Below, in pieces: positions 21,989 through 33,205 of a DNA stretch of 64,000 nt. The position numbers were made by a program, and so were the translations under genes. Below the pieces are notes generated by a model. It was not told where the DNA came from and did no database searches. It saw nothing but the letters and a program-made list of their open reading frames with translations. The stretch is from Amaurobius ferox. Lineage: Eukaryota; Arthropoda; Arachnida; Araneae; Amaurobiidae. The stretch lies in assembly GCA_951213105.1 (NCBI GenBank), contig OX578136.1:67988230-68052229 (forward strand). The letters run 5' to 3'. Position 1 is the first letter of the stretch. Each line of letters begins with the position of its first letter.

Positions 21989-23990
21989 GTATTTCCTTAT
22001 TTCGCCGCATCCGAAAAAGGAAGATTAACACAATTCTATAGTATGGCAAAAATATGGGTGTACATCTTCGCATTGTAACAAAATATTTTTTTAATTAGAC
22101 TGTTTTGGAATAACATTCGATTAAAAAAAAATCGATCGAGACCATTTTGAGATCAATTTGAAATTCCTCGTCCCATAAACGCTAGTGAAAATCATTTTTC
22201 GCCGTCTTATTATTCGCGTAAAAGAAAAAAAAAAAATCTTTGATATGCAGTCAGTGTGCTGGGAAAAGTTCGATATCGTGCTATAATGGCGAGGTTTTTT
22301 TTTATTTTTTTTCAAAATGGCGCTCACTCGCATGCGACGTCAATGAGCGAGTATTGAAGCAGAGTATAACGCAGTCACAACAACCAGCATCTCGCTATAA
22401 AATACATTCACACGGATTCTAATATTTAAATTAAAATTTTTATTTTTACTTTTTATAAACAAAAGTTAGAACGAATCGTGATTTAAAATTGATTGTTCCA
22501 TGGCGTTGCAATCCCTTTACCGCCATGCATGGATGGATCTCTTATGTAACATATTTATCGTACGAGTTTAGATATTTAAATTCATTTAACTTATTATTAA
22601 AAAATTTTGACAAGTTTTTTAACGTTTATAATTTTTTTTTTTTTTTTATAAACCAAAGATTGAAATCAAAGTAGTAATCAGATCGAAACAGAGATTTCCG
22701 AAAATAAAATTCCGATTCTATTGTAATGATTATACGAAGCATGTGCCATGAATAAATTGTTTTGTTTTATTATTTATGGAGCAAAATGCTCACTGGTGTC
22801 ATTAATATATTATAAGGAGAGTAAAAGCTAACTGAAGTCTGAACATCAAAAATTCTTCTTATCAAAAGCATGACTGCTCTCCTTTAGCAGGTGCAATCGT
22901 AAAGATATAAAGAGTGATTCATGATGCTTTATCCTTTTGTGCCATAAGTAAACACTTATTCTTATATTGAATGTCTTTAAAGACGTCTTTCAATGACTTA
23001 CATAATATTTGTTCTTTCTTACGTAGATTTAACAATATTCCGACTTATCAGGCCTTATCAACGACATTCATTGTCGTCACTTTCGCTTAAGAATCGGGCG
23101 TAGATGGAAACTTATCGCTATGGATAAAATATTTCGTTCTTCCAGAAAAATTAATGTAATCTTGTTTATACAAATTGTTTGTAAAATTTTATTCTTACTG
23201 AGAGGGTACACTGCCTCTGTTGTCAACCCTTAATTTGGTTCTGTACTTTTCAAAATACCAAACGTTTATTTTTTGTTTTATTATATATTTCACTTTTTTA
23301 TTTTTACTTTATCATATTATTGTATCGAGAAAGTAAATGTTTCAAAATTGTTTTCGAATTTACGAATTTGGCGCTAAAACACGCTTTTGAAGACTCCCTG
23401 AACACATTTAGAACTATTTTAAAAACATGTCCATCTTTTAGAAGGGCATATAGTAAGTGATTTTATTTTGCTGGTGCTCGTATAGTAATTAAAATTGATT
23501 GGGATAGGTAAATGGTTCAAGAGTGTTTGGAGACTTCAAGAGGGCAAGGATTGCAGTAGAACGGAATCTTTTTGCACCCATCATACCGTCATGACAGTTA
23601 ATTAGAAAAAACCTTTGACAGCTAAATTTATCAGTGACACATTGAGAAATGCAACGCTAGCTATATTAATATGTTATTTTATTATTTTGAGAGTTATGCA
23701 ACGAATAGTGGGTATATTTGAAGGGGTTATTTTAATAGTGGTACAACTCCATTTTCATTTATTTCGAGATATGAGGTCTTAAAGTTAATCAAAAACCCTT
23801 AACTTACCAGGGTTTAAACCAGCAAATAAAAATCTTTGGCATTTTAGCTAAAATCTCTGAAATTATTTTAGTATTTTCAGATTTTCTTTAGACAAAGTGT
23901 CAGTCTTGAATTATTTTAAATATCAATGCGAAATAAATATAATATTTTCGCCGGAAAGAAAAGTTTATGTTAACTATTACAAATTAACAT
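21989..23990. other. AT-rich DNA, no gene seen
   Basis: Only short low-complexity frames (for example 22121-22333, 22240-22422). No domain or splice pattern is supported. Confidence 0.35.
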
Positions 23991-24024
23991 TATCTCAAAT
24001 ATAACTAATGTTATATTTGAGATA
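23991..24024. repeat. perfect 15-bp hairpin
   Basis: TATCTCAAATATAAC at 23991-24005 and GTTATATTTGAGATA at 24010-24024 are exact reverse complements with a 4-base loop (TAAT). Confidence 0.95.
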
Positions 24025-25003
24025 CAAATCTTACTGAAATCTCAACTGTAAAATACTACTAATCTGGTAAAGTAGTTTCAATCGTGAATAGTTGATCTAA
24101 TATTTATGCCAGTTGTCAGATAATAAATGAAATCATGGACCAAATTAATAGCCCAGTAAACCTAAAACCAAAACTGGTAGAAAACTGTGGTAAGGTTTAC
24201 TTAAAAAAATCTACCGGGTACATGTTATCTCTATCAATGATGTTTCATCGATGATGATTCGCTGGCTTCTCATCTCAGTATATATCTCTAATCCCCTTTT
24301 CATCATGACCAATTTACTCAATTATAAAATTTGCAATCTGAAAATAATGTGGACAAATTTCTCGCATCATTTTTATCTACAACATACACAATTTATATTC
24401 CTTTAGCTCTAAACGTGCGTGCTATCTGGAATCCTAGGACTGATGTCGGGGTTGTAAACTTTATACTTTTTTAGAAAAAATGACAGAAAATGGTTTAGCA
24501 ACACAAGATATCTTTTTTCAAAATGCTACAAAAAAAAAACAAAAAAAAAAAAACATTAACACAGTTTAAACCCTAACTTACTCAGTTGGCAGAGGTTAAG
24601 TTTTCTATCTATGGCATGAGTTCAGGAAAATGGAGTGGGTTATGACAGATTATTAAAATAAGAAACTCTCAATGTGTGGCTGTAAAACTAATCCGTGACA
24701 ACAGTGGAAGTGTATCTGAAAAATATTTGAATGAAAATGCATTCGATTTCATTTTAGTGACACATTTAAGTGACACAATTATTTTATTTTATTTTCAGGC
24801 ACAAATATCTATACTTAAATAGATATACATTGTTTATAATACAGATTTAGTTGTATTGTTCTTCATGTTGAATGAAGCGTCGTCAGCCATAATGTATGGC
24901 TGAAATGAAAAAAAATCAAGCGTACCCAATTTCTTTTTTTTCGTTAACCTCTCAATCCTTTGGCTGTGGATATAAAAGTAGAATTTGAAGATTAGTGACT
25001 TTG

Positions 25004-25054
25004 AATTTAATCCCAACAGTGAATTTGAAGTTTATTCACTGTTGGAATTAAATT
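25004..25054. repeat. 21-bp hairpin upstream of the repeat-peptide frame
   Basis: The arms are AATTTAATCCCAACAGTGAA+T and ATTCACTGTTGGAATTAAAT+T. They are complementary with one mismatch around a 9-base loop. It lies about 100 bp before the candidate start at 25153. Confidence 0.93.
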
Positions 25055-25152
25055 TAACATTTCTCGGAATATGGGAAAATTTTTGGAACTTTCGACGAAT
25101 GCGAGGCGAATTTCGTTAATGTGTTCGCCACGAAATCCATGTCTTAGTTACA

Positions 25153-25413
25153 ATGAATAACACAACAACAATGACTTTATTTATTATCCTTACTGTTATC
25201 GTCATTAAATCCCTTGAGTATTGCAGTGCGATTGACAACGCGAGGGGGATTGACAACGCGAGAGGGATTGACAACGCGAGGGGGATTGACAACACGAGGG
25301 GGATTGACAACGCGAGGGGGATTGACAACGCCATTGATAACGCGATTGACAACGCATTTCAGCATGACCTACATTCTCAACCAGGATTCGCCCCTGAACT
25401 ACGCGTTATTTGA
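25153..25413 (+). CDS. candidate small secreted protein with IDNARG repeats
   Basis: 86-codon frame. Residues 1-26 look like a signal peptide: MNNTTTMTLFIILTVIVIKS and then LEYCSA. A second ATG at residue 7 gives a tidier start. Five near-identical IDNARG units follow (one reads IDNTRG), then IDNA, IDNA, IDNAFQHDLHSQPGFAPELR, ending VI. The DNA repeat is 18 bp (ATTGACAACGCGAGGGGG) shortening to 12 bp, so a multiple-of-three minisatellite could by itself keep the frame open. Other frames over the repeat are open too. There is no homologue I recognise. It lies in a transporter intron on the opposite strand. No poly(A) signal or splice site is secure. Confidence 0.35.
   Translation: MNNTTTMTLFIILTVIVIKSLEYCSAIDNARGIDNARGIDNARGIDNTRGIDNARGIDNAIDNAIDNAFQHDLHSQPGFAPELRVI
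25230..25355. repeat. 18-bp/12-bp tandem repeat
   Basis: Six units of ATTGACAACGCGAGGGGG with few changes, followed by two or three units shortened to 12 bp (ATTGAYAACGCN). The G-rich composition stands out in this AT-rich region. Confidence 0.93.
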
Positions 25414-26606
25414 AGGAGGGTTAGGATCCTTCGGCAGGGTACCTAGACTTGAAAGTACAGCTCAGAAAACTTGACGCAAACCATTTTGAGATTTCCTAAC
25501 TCTTTAGAAGGCGTTTTTTGTTTTTAATACTTCACGGGGAGATTTTCTCCATAAAGTGGTGTTTTCGTGAGGTTTTAATATTTTTTGTTGAAACATTTAC
25601 CAACATGATTACGAAGCACTAATATAGTAGGCATTAACATTTTACTTTACCGTCGAGTACCATTTTCATGTTAATTTAAATTTTGAAAATTTAAATAAAA
25701 TTTATCTTCAAGTTTTAAAAAAGTATACACCTCTCACAAGAACACACAACATAAGCGATCATTGATTAAAATGAAGGTTCGTCAGCAGTAAAAAAAAAAC
25801 CGGACCAAAAATCTTCCTCTCGGACGTTATGTAATAATTGTAATATTTATTTATTTATTTATTTTTGTCAGCTTTATGGTAATATTACAGAGAAAAGTCT
25901 GCAGCTATCTTGAAGGATGAGATACAAACCCTTGAAAATCGAATTTTGTCATATCAAGTATAATATGTACCAGCTACAGATTCGGAAATGACGACTTGCT
26001 AAGTGGAAAGCTGTCACGTTCCTAAAATATTCGTTTAATATTTTCTTCTACATCGTTATGAACGGCTATTGTTTTACAAACCTTATAACCAAATTTTAAG
26101 CCCGTTACAAATACGATTTTCTTCCTTTTTCTCCCTTTCTTTTAATTGAATTCTGAAGAACTTTTAGTGCATAACTTTTGTGGCTTCCACAAAGTTCTAT
26201 TTCAGTGTCTGTAATTCTTTTTTCTTACCAGTGCTCTTCATTTCCCCATAAATGTCTTGTGGTGAATATTTTTCCATAAATTTTTTTCAATGAGATTGAA
26301 GTCTCTGTCATTATAAACAGATATGAATGACCAGATAAAAAGTTGTATAATATTGAAAAAATAATAATGGCAGCTACATTTATATTTAGCTGTTTGAAAA
26401 TCTGGATCACAGCTTGTTACAGCTTGCGGAAAATCTCCTATAAATCTGTGTTTACTCTTTAAAAAAATTTCTTGGCAAGAGTTTTCTTGACTTGGAAACC
26501 GTTGTGTTATCGAAAAGAAAATGTCTGATTTTTCCAGACTTTTCTTTATAAGTAAAGATATTTAAAGGAAATGTTTCACAGTATCTACAATAATGGCAAT
26601 ACACAC
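25414..26606. other. intron sequence, no gene seen
   Basis: AT-rich. A segment at about 25963-26035 resembles 56490-56560 in inverted view (CAAGTCGYCATKTCCGAATC plus flanks), so it is an old dispersed repeat. Confidence 0.4.
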
Positions 26607-26730
26607 CTTACTCCTGTAGGAAATGTCTTCAGAGCATGAAGCCATAACGTCATGCGAGAGGCACTAGCTATGGACTGTCCCAACAAGGCGAAAACGGGCG
26701 CAAAGTTGTGCAGACCTCGCTCAGCAACAA
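26607..26730 (-). CDS. SLC22-type transporter, internal exon (segment 10)
   Basis: 124-nt exon. The acceptor is TATGTTTAAG; the donor is TAAG followed by GTGTGT. Two bases complete the upstream codon, 40 codons follow, and AG is left over, which with the next exon's G makes Arg. The core reads GLHNFAPVFALLGQSIASAS and ends LKTFPTGVR. These are segment 10 and the signature E-x-Y/F-P-T-x-x-R that precedes segment 11 in SLC22 proteins. The phase match with both neighbours, together with the FPTGVR to GLGVG continuity, makes this one of the most secure exons. Confidence 0.85.
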
Positions 26731-27756
26731 CTTAAACATATAAAACCATAAATATATATGCATATAAATACTCAATAATAATAGATAAATAGAATGTATT
26801 TCTTCTTAATTCATATTCTGTTAGAATTATGCAGCTTATTTAAAAAAGATAGCTAGACTAATTATCTTTGAACGATTGGTTGGTTCCCATCGTTCAAAGA
26901 ACCCATGGTTCCAATTTAAAGAAATTTTTTAATTAAGATAGAGTATCACCGTATACAAATTTTGATTTGGTGACACATTTAAATAAAAAAAAAATTACAA
27001 AATTTAACTTCTCATACTCGTCCCCTAGAAGAAAAGATTTCAATTATAAAAATATTTTTCATCTCCCATTTAGTCAGATAAAAAAAAAGACTATTTTTGA
27101 TGGGTAATAGGGGTCTGGTATAAAACTTTTGCTAAAGATAGGTGCGCATATAAGCTTCCGAATGCAAATTTTTTCTAACAAAATTCAAGTTTTGTAAGAT
27201 CCCTGAAATCCATGTTTTAGCCGTTATATTTGATCGCCTGAAAGTGGTTTAAGTCTTATAACAATTTTTTACGGCTAATTTTGAATATTTAACAACCTGA
27301 ATTCTTTTAAAAATCTTTCAAGGAATAAGGAACAACTTGCTAATTGGAGCTTCCTTCGTAGAGAGCCCGTACAAAAAGTTACTAAAACGTATCACGTGAC
27401 CCAAAACTGTCGTAATATAAAAGTCTACCTTATTTAAACCATTTCTTAAGTTGGAGTCATGGATCTACGACCAATCGTTTAAAAAGTATCTGGTCGTGCA
27501 AACTTTCTGAAACACCTTGTACTATAGTTCATTTTTTAGAACTAAAATGTCAAACTTCACTTTCAGAACTAGACGTGTAATAAATAATATTAAAATAAAA
27601 TATTTGATGTGAGAGGATCTATTCAATTTTCTCATACATTCACATTCCATATTGTTCAGAATCTCTTAAATACTCTCACTCTCATAATCATTCAAACAGT
27701 GTTCTTGTAGGGGTTCACATCCAATATAGATGGAAAAGCTACAGTATCAATAATTT

Positions 27757-27815
27757 AGTTGTAGAGCGTCGACATTCCGAACGAAGATCGGTGATTTGAT
27801 TCTCCTTATGTACCT
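27757..27815 (+). repeat. tRNA-like SINE head (degenerate)
   Basis: TTTAGTTGTAGAGCGTCGAC resembles an A box and GGTGATTTGATTCTCC a B box, at tRNA-like spacing. The pairing is too weak for a functional tRNA. Confidence 0.4.
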
Positions 27816-27949
27816 GAGGTCTAAGGAGACATGGCACCCAGAAAACTTAACCACCCGTGTTAGTTACAATTGTCTGCTAAATAAGGAATTTCGTTTTTCA
27901 AAGCTCTTTCGATTTATGGAAGTGAATTTCTAAACACTAGAATAATTTG

Positions 27950-28750
27950 AAACGGGATAGCCGAGCCAAGGTGCCTCACTACGGAGCTCCCCATTATCAA
28001 GATACCTGATCTCCACATCAGTAATTATTATATAATGTAATATTAATTATTTGATGAAGTGACACTGGGCTCGATGGTGGCTGTGTAAATGGGAAGTAGC
28101 TGTCCTTAACTCGTCCTGGACAGTAATTCTTTCAGGCATACATCCGGGGAGGGGGAAGTGAAGCCCCTTCGGGGACGATTATTCGCTCTCTCTCCCGGAT
28201 ACATTTTCTTTTAACCTAGCTTCCATTTATGTGACAGCATTTAGATACCCGTGGGGACAAATAGAAAACATGTTCCCTCTAAAGTTTCATTCGCCCCCCG
28301 GCCAAAAAAATTCTGAAAGAAATACTGGTCCTAGAATGGTAGAAAGAAATAAGCAGCTGGAAGGAAAAGCAAAGAAGGGCAGAAAGGCAAAAGCAGGTGA
28401 TTAGCCTAAGTAAAAACTTGAGTCAAAAGATTCAAGGATTCAAAGACTGGGAGTTAGGGAATAACCAGGTGAGGATAAATGCCATCTGGGTAATCTTTTC
28501 GATCTTTTTTTTATCAAAATTTTTTATCAAAAAAGATCGGAAAGATCTTATTGATGAAAACTACATCGACAGGGAGCAAAGGCGTCACGACCAACACATC
28601 TGGGGCATGCTGGGACGGCAATTACAGCTCAGAATATCACCGAATTAGCTGACCAGTTGCAACATTTGTGTCAGAATCTTCCGCAGAGGGACATAAGCAA
28701 CGCTATACCGCATGCTAAGAGATGATTTACCACTTACTAAAATGCCATCT
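27950..28750. other. mixed-composition intron segment of unknown nature
   Basis: GC-richer than its surroundings. It contains GAAGCCCCTTCGGGGACGAT and an open frame of 83 codons at 28397-28648 (including RKDLIDENYIDREQRRHDQH). The frame overlaps a hairpin and resembles no family known to me. It may be a decayed transposon. Confidence 0.3.
28493..28546. repeat. 18-bp hairpin
   Basis: ATCTTTTCGATCTTTTTT and AAAAAAGATCGGAAAGAT pair with a single G-T mismatch around an 18-base loop. Confidence 0.9.
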
Positions 28751-28984
28751 TCTTGTTGCCACCATTTAATAAAATGTTTTTCCCTCCAAGATCTAGTCAT
28801 TTGCGTATCTCTTCAAACGATACATACAGGCCGAGTTTCGCGGCTGTAGCTCAATTTCTTAAGAGTGCATACATGTTTTTCCCCCGCAACAGAGTGTATG
28901 TATTTTTTTTCTTCCCAATGACCAGTCACTTTATTATTCATTCGCCTATACAGGGCGTGAACAACTTTGCCGTCATATGATGTT

Positions 28985-29275
28985 ACCCCGGCGCACCAAA
29001 GGAGAAGGAACACATTACGCCCTTAAGCCACTCAGTTTTGATCGGAACGACGCCCACAGAGGCTGTGCTGCTCATGCCTTAGGGCGAGTCGTGCGGCTTG
29101 GGTCTTTAACCCACAGGGGCTGTATCTTCCTTCCTTTGCCACGAACCTCTTAAAAGGACTTTCGGTTTCAGATCCACAGATTTAACGTGCCCATACTCTT
29201 CGTAGATGCGGGATTAGTTTGGGCAACTCCGAGAATCGAACTCGAGTCCTCGTGCCTTAACCACATAAATTTTCA
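28985..29275 (-). mobile_element. diverged SINE copy
   Basis: Minus-strand B box GAGTTCGATTCTCGG near 29225-29240, then CACGTTAAATCTGTGG and GAAAGTCCTTTTAAGAGGTT, which parallel the intact SINEs (CACGTTAAACATGTGG, GAAAGTCCTTCCGAGAGGTT). It is older than the other copies, and no target-site duplication was found. Confidence 0.7.
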
Positions 29276-29655
29276 CATAAATTAGATTTTCATAGAAATA
29301 CATAAATTCTTTTTTGAGATCCCCCCCATACACACACATAATTCAGAAAGTGCGATTAGATAAATATATGCTCCTACTCACAATAAATCTAGATATTCCT
29401 TTGCGATGATGCATTAATCATAATTATCATCAATCGAAGAAATCAAACATAAAAAGGTTATGATTTTGGAAAATTGTTGCATTTGTGACTGTCTCGGAAA
29501 GAAAAAAAAAAAATAGGCCGCAAGGTCAATAAAACTTGTCACACTTGCCCCAAAGTTGTCTCCTTACCAAGTTTTTAAACAAACAAGTTGAATTTTAAAT
29601 CGAGGTCGGTCACGCCTAATGATCCAGATGTGGGAACGACTGCAGACAGACGGAG

Positions 29656-29660
<5 letters not shown>

Positions 29661-29690
<30 letters not shown>
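29661..29690. repeat. poly-A tract
   Basis: About 30 A residues. A TA and GA microsatellite follows at about 29735-29768. Confidence 0.9.
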
Positions 29691-29692
<2 letters not shown>

Positions 29693-29918
29693 CATCTATT
29701 TAATTGCAGCGTCCCTACAATATATACAGGTATACCTGTATATATATATAGAGAGAGAGAGAGAGAGAAAGGTTATTATTTATAATGGAGACGAAACTTA
29801 TTATTATTTTTTCTTAAAAAAAAAGAAAATAAACAATAAAAACTTTGAATAACATCACACACTCTAAGTGAAAACACTGTAATTTTTAAACATTTTGGAG
29901 TAAATACAGAAAACTTAC

Positions 29919-30022
29919 ATCTGAATCTCATTTGCACAACTTGGTGACTTACAATTGCAGAAAACATGCAACAAATTCCAGAAATGGAAAGCGATATCCC
30001 TTGAGTCATTTTTAAACCAACG
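29919..30022 (-). CDS. SLC22-type transporter, internal exon (segment 9)
   Basis: 104-nt exon with a strong acceptor (pyrimidine-rich CTTTCCTTGTAG) and a consensus donor GTAAGT. It has one leading base, 34 codons and one trailing base. The sense frame reads VGLKMTQGISLSISGICCMF and continues SAIVSHQVVQMRFR. The hydrophobic part corresponds to segment 9, where family members typically read (T)LxxSLLxSGxxCLxxA. A second GTAAGT inside the exon, after GCAATT, would leave phase 0 and fail to join the next exon in frame, so the outer donor was chosen. Confidence 0.8.
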
Positions 30023-30603
30023 CTACAAGGAAAGAAAAAAAAAATTATAATCCACAAAAATTAACTCTTTTCATATATAATAATTGAACACAATAAGTAA
30101 TTAATACTATTCCCCAAGAAATTCATCAGCACAGATATAATGCAGAATAGGATCAGGTTTCTATTGCAGATACAATCCTACCAATTTCGCACATTTTTGC
30201 GATCCTCAGCACAGAGTAGCCTATAACTGCTATATCAAAAATTAAGCTGCTTTCATAGATCTTCCAAAAGGTTCTTAAAATTGTAGCACATAGCAAGTTT
30301 TCTGCTCCCATTGCAGATACCGGCTATTCCGTGCAAAAAAGCACAAAACTTGCCACACTGATGGGAGCATCTGCATTGGGAGAACGATACTGGTTTTGGG
30401 AACGCCTTTTCGGTGGGTTCTGTGAGTACGGTAATATGTGATGTCTCTAAACTCCTAAAATTATTTTTAGATTAACGTCAAGAAGGTATCAAAAAGTAAT
30501 AGGAGTTGAAATACCGTGTTCTCAGATTATAGAGTCATATTTTAAACTATAGGTACATACATACGTAAAAACAAAAGATTTTTAAAATACCCCCCCTCCC
30601 CTT

Positions 30604-31583
30604 TTATTAACACTTTACAACACAGTTGAACAGTGTTTATGACTTTGTTTATCCTGTCTGTCTGTCCGTTCGCACGATAATTGCCGTAAAAATGACGTTA
30701 TCAAAATGAAATTTTAGTATGTTGTTCAGACGGTCTGTGGAACATTGGAATGTAAATGAATAATATCACCCAATTAGTTTTAAATTGAACCCGGGTTGAA
30801 AAAATGGAATATATTGAACCCTATGGGACCTAATTTTTCAAACATTTTTTAAGCGAAGGTAAAATCCACAAATTGCTTCGAAAATTTTTGGAAATATTCA
30901 AATTATCCCATAAAAATATATATAAAAAAATTTCAGCAAAATATGTTCGGTAGTTTTTTAAATAAAAATTTAAATAGTAATTACACCCATATAAATGAAG
31001 AGATCACGTGACCCACTTCAAAATAAAATATGGCATCCATCTTTTTTTCCTGATGCAAAAAATCGTGATTTTTAAAGTTCTTTTAAATTGATGTTTAATG
31101 TTGCATCCGTTCTAAAACCCTTTATTTTTACGTATTTTCTGTGCATCTATATTCTGTGCCAACGCAATTATAATATTTTTGAGTTTAAATGATCATCAGA
31201 CTTTTGATTATTTCTACAACGAAGCCTAATTTTACTGGATGCAGAATGTAAACAAGTGATTGTAAGATGAGTTGTATAAGAATTGCTAATTTTTTTTCAC
31301 GCAAAATTATTTAACTCTGAAGTCTGGAATAAAAGTGTATGAATGAAATATTCACTGCTTTTACATAGACAGCTAGACGATTTATATTTCGATGACGTCA
31401 TCTGAATAAAGTTCATTTTTTTCGATGAAGTTTTAAGTTTCCAAATATAATAAATTATTGTTGTACCGTGATAATTTAAAATATATCAGCACTGAATGTA
31501 TCGCATTTTAGAGATGTTTAAATAAAATTGCATTTCAGTTGGAAAGTGTTTCCAATGCTTTATGCATGATTGATCTTTCTTGT
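30604..31583 (+). mobile_element. repeat family A, copy 3
   Basis: TTAACACTTTACAACACAGT, CTGTCTGTCTGTCCGTTCGC and TGAACCCGGGTTGAAAAAATG, through to TGATCTTTCTTG. Shorter than copies 1 and 2 because of internal deletions. Confidence 0.85.
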
Positions 31584-31785
31584 TATTTCTATGTAACTTA
31601 AATATATGAAAAATATATTTATTAAAATGTATGTAACTTAAATGTATGAAAAATATATTTATTAAAATGTATGGAACTTAAATGTGTGAAAAAAATATCT
31701 ATATTAAAAGGCATGTAACTTGAATGTGAGAAAATATATTTATTAAAATGTATGTAACTTAAATGTATGAAAGGCAACTGCATAC
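31584..31785. repeat. 40-bp tandem repeat
   Basis: Four to five units of TATGTAACTTAAATGTATGA followed by AAAATATATTTATTAAAATG. The same unit occurs inverted at 37244-37425. Confidence 0.85.
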
Positions 31786-31789
31786 TAAA

Positions 31790-32210
31790 TTTAGACTTTC
31801 AAGTTACTCCGGTTATCGAGTTATTTATTAAAATATCGAGTACAATAATAGGGAGCCTAGAACCGGCTGGACTGATAAGGTTCAAAATTCCAAAAATTTA
31901 AACATACCACGAAAGATAGTGATTTACCAAATATGAGCTTTCTAGCTATTCCAGATCCCGAGTTAGTCCCAAAAAACGAGTACATTCCTATAGCGGACCC
32001 AGGACGGACTAGTCCGATAAGGTTCAAAGTCCAAAGAATTAAAATATACAACAAAGGGGGGGGGGGTCTGATATATCAAATTTGGACTTTCTACCTGTTC
32101 CGATTCTTGAGTTATTTCCCAAAACAAGCACATTTCTAAGGTAGGCTCAGAACGGGTTAGTCCGAGAATGTTTAAAATCTATGATAAAAGATAATTTATC
32201 AAATTTAGAT
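31790..32210 (+). repeat. about 130-bp satellite units
   Basis: Diverged tandem units with recurring words GACTTTC(T)AGCTAYTCCRG, AAAACGAGTACATTCCTATA, GGACTAGTCCGATAAGGTTC and AAAATTCCAAAGAATTWAAA. A further unit lies at about 32785-32930. The same satellite occurs inverted at 36860-37235. Confidence 0.75.
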
Positions 32211-32784
32211 TTATTATTAACGAGCGAGGCGAAGTCCATTCTCCATTCGTAACGAAGCGAAATCGACATTTGTATGAATTTTGTTATCCCTTTTACTTGA
32301 AAACTACAATAGGTAGGAAGATGTAATTTTGCATACATACTTAAAATTGCACACCGATTTGCAAAATCACAATTTCAATTATTAAAACGAACTGTAAGAG
32401 GGCGAAACGCCCATTTTTAAACTGCAAGTGCTCAATACGCTTGCTACAAATAACAAGCGAACAACAACTTTTAAACAGCTAATCAAAGCGTGTGCACTTG
32501 CATGCATTGTGATTTAAACGTGTGCTGCTGTATATTCAATACGTTTTTGCTATTTAAATGTGATACTTTGAGTTCATTACTTTTCTGTATTCTAATTTGT
32601 TTAATTTATTGTCCAAATTCTAAAAAGTCATATGCTCTTTTGTAATAGGATTCTCCAATATTGAAATTAATTTTTTATACTTCCAATTTCATAATTATTT
32701 GCTAAATTAAGTTTTAATTTGACATCTTTTACAGCTCTTATACTTCATATGCGCGAGTCCATTCAAAGGCCGGCTTTTTACTAG

Positions 32785-32930
32785 TTTGCTCCAGTTCTCG
32801 AGTTATGAAATGAATACATGCCTATGGCTGGCTCAGGACGGCATAGCCCGGTAATGTTCGAAATCCAATGAACTACAAAATTAGTACCACAAAAGATCAT
32901 GACATACCAAATTTCATGTTGCTATTTTTA
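32785..32930 (+). repeat. isolated satellite unit
   Basis: GCTCCAGTTCTCGAGTTATG, CATGCCTATGGCTGGCTCAG and GAACTACAAAATTAG-type words match the 130-bp satellite. Confidence 0.65.
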
Positions 32931-33129
32931 ATGAAATCTGATGTTAAAGCCTCAAAGACTTCAATCACACTAAAAAATACCAGACCATGTTACATAAAAG
33001 TTGTCAAAAGGGTTCAAAAACTATTGAATGCATAAAACATTACCAGAAGCAAGCCACAAATTCAATAATTTCACAGTTCACTTTTATGTACGATAATCAT
33101 TAATGTTTACATAATCGAGTATATGAAGT

Positions 33130-33205
33130 CTTGGGCAGAGAAGAACCCGAGAACCCTGAATTTCGATCAAGCGCTCTATCAACTGAACTGCTCATTCTGA
33201 GAAGA
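33130..33205 (-). repeat. tRNA-like sequence (degenerate SINE head)
   Basis: Minus strand GAGCAGTTCAGTTGATAGAG resembles a tRNA D-arm/A box, and GGGTTCTCGGGTTC lies at the B-box position. No acceptor-stem pairing was seen, so it is judged SINE-derived. Confidence 0.45.
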
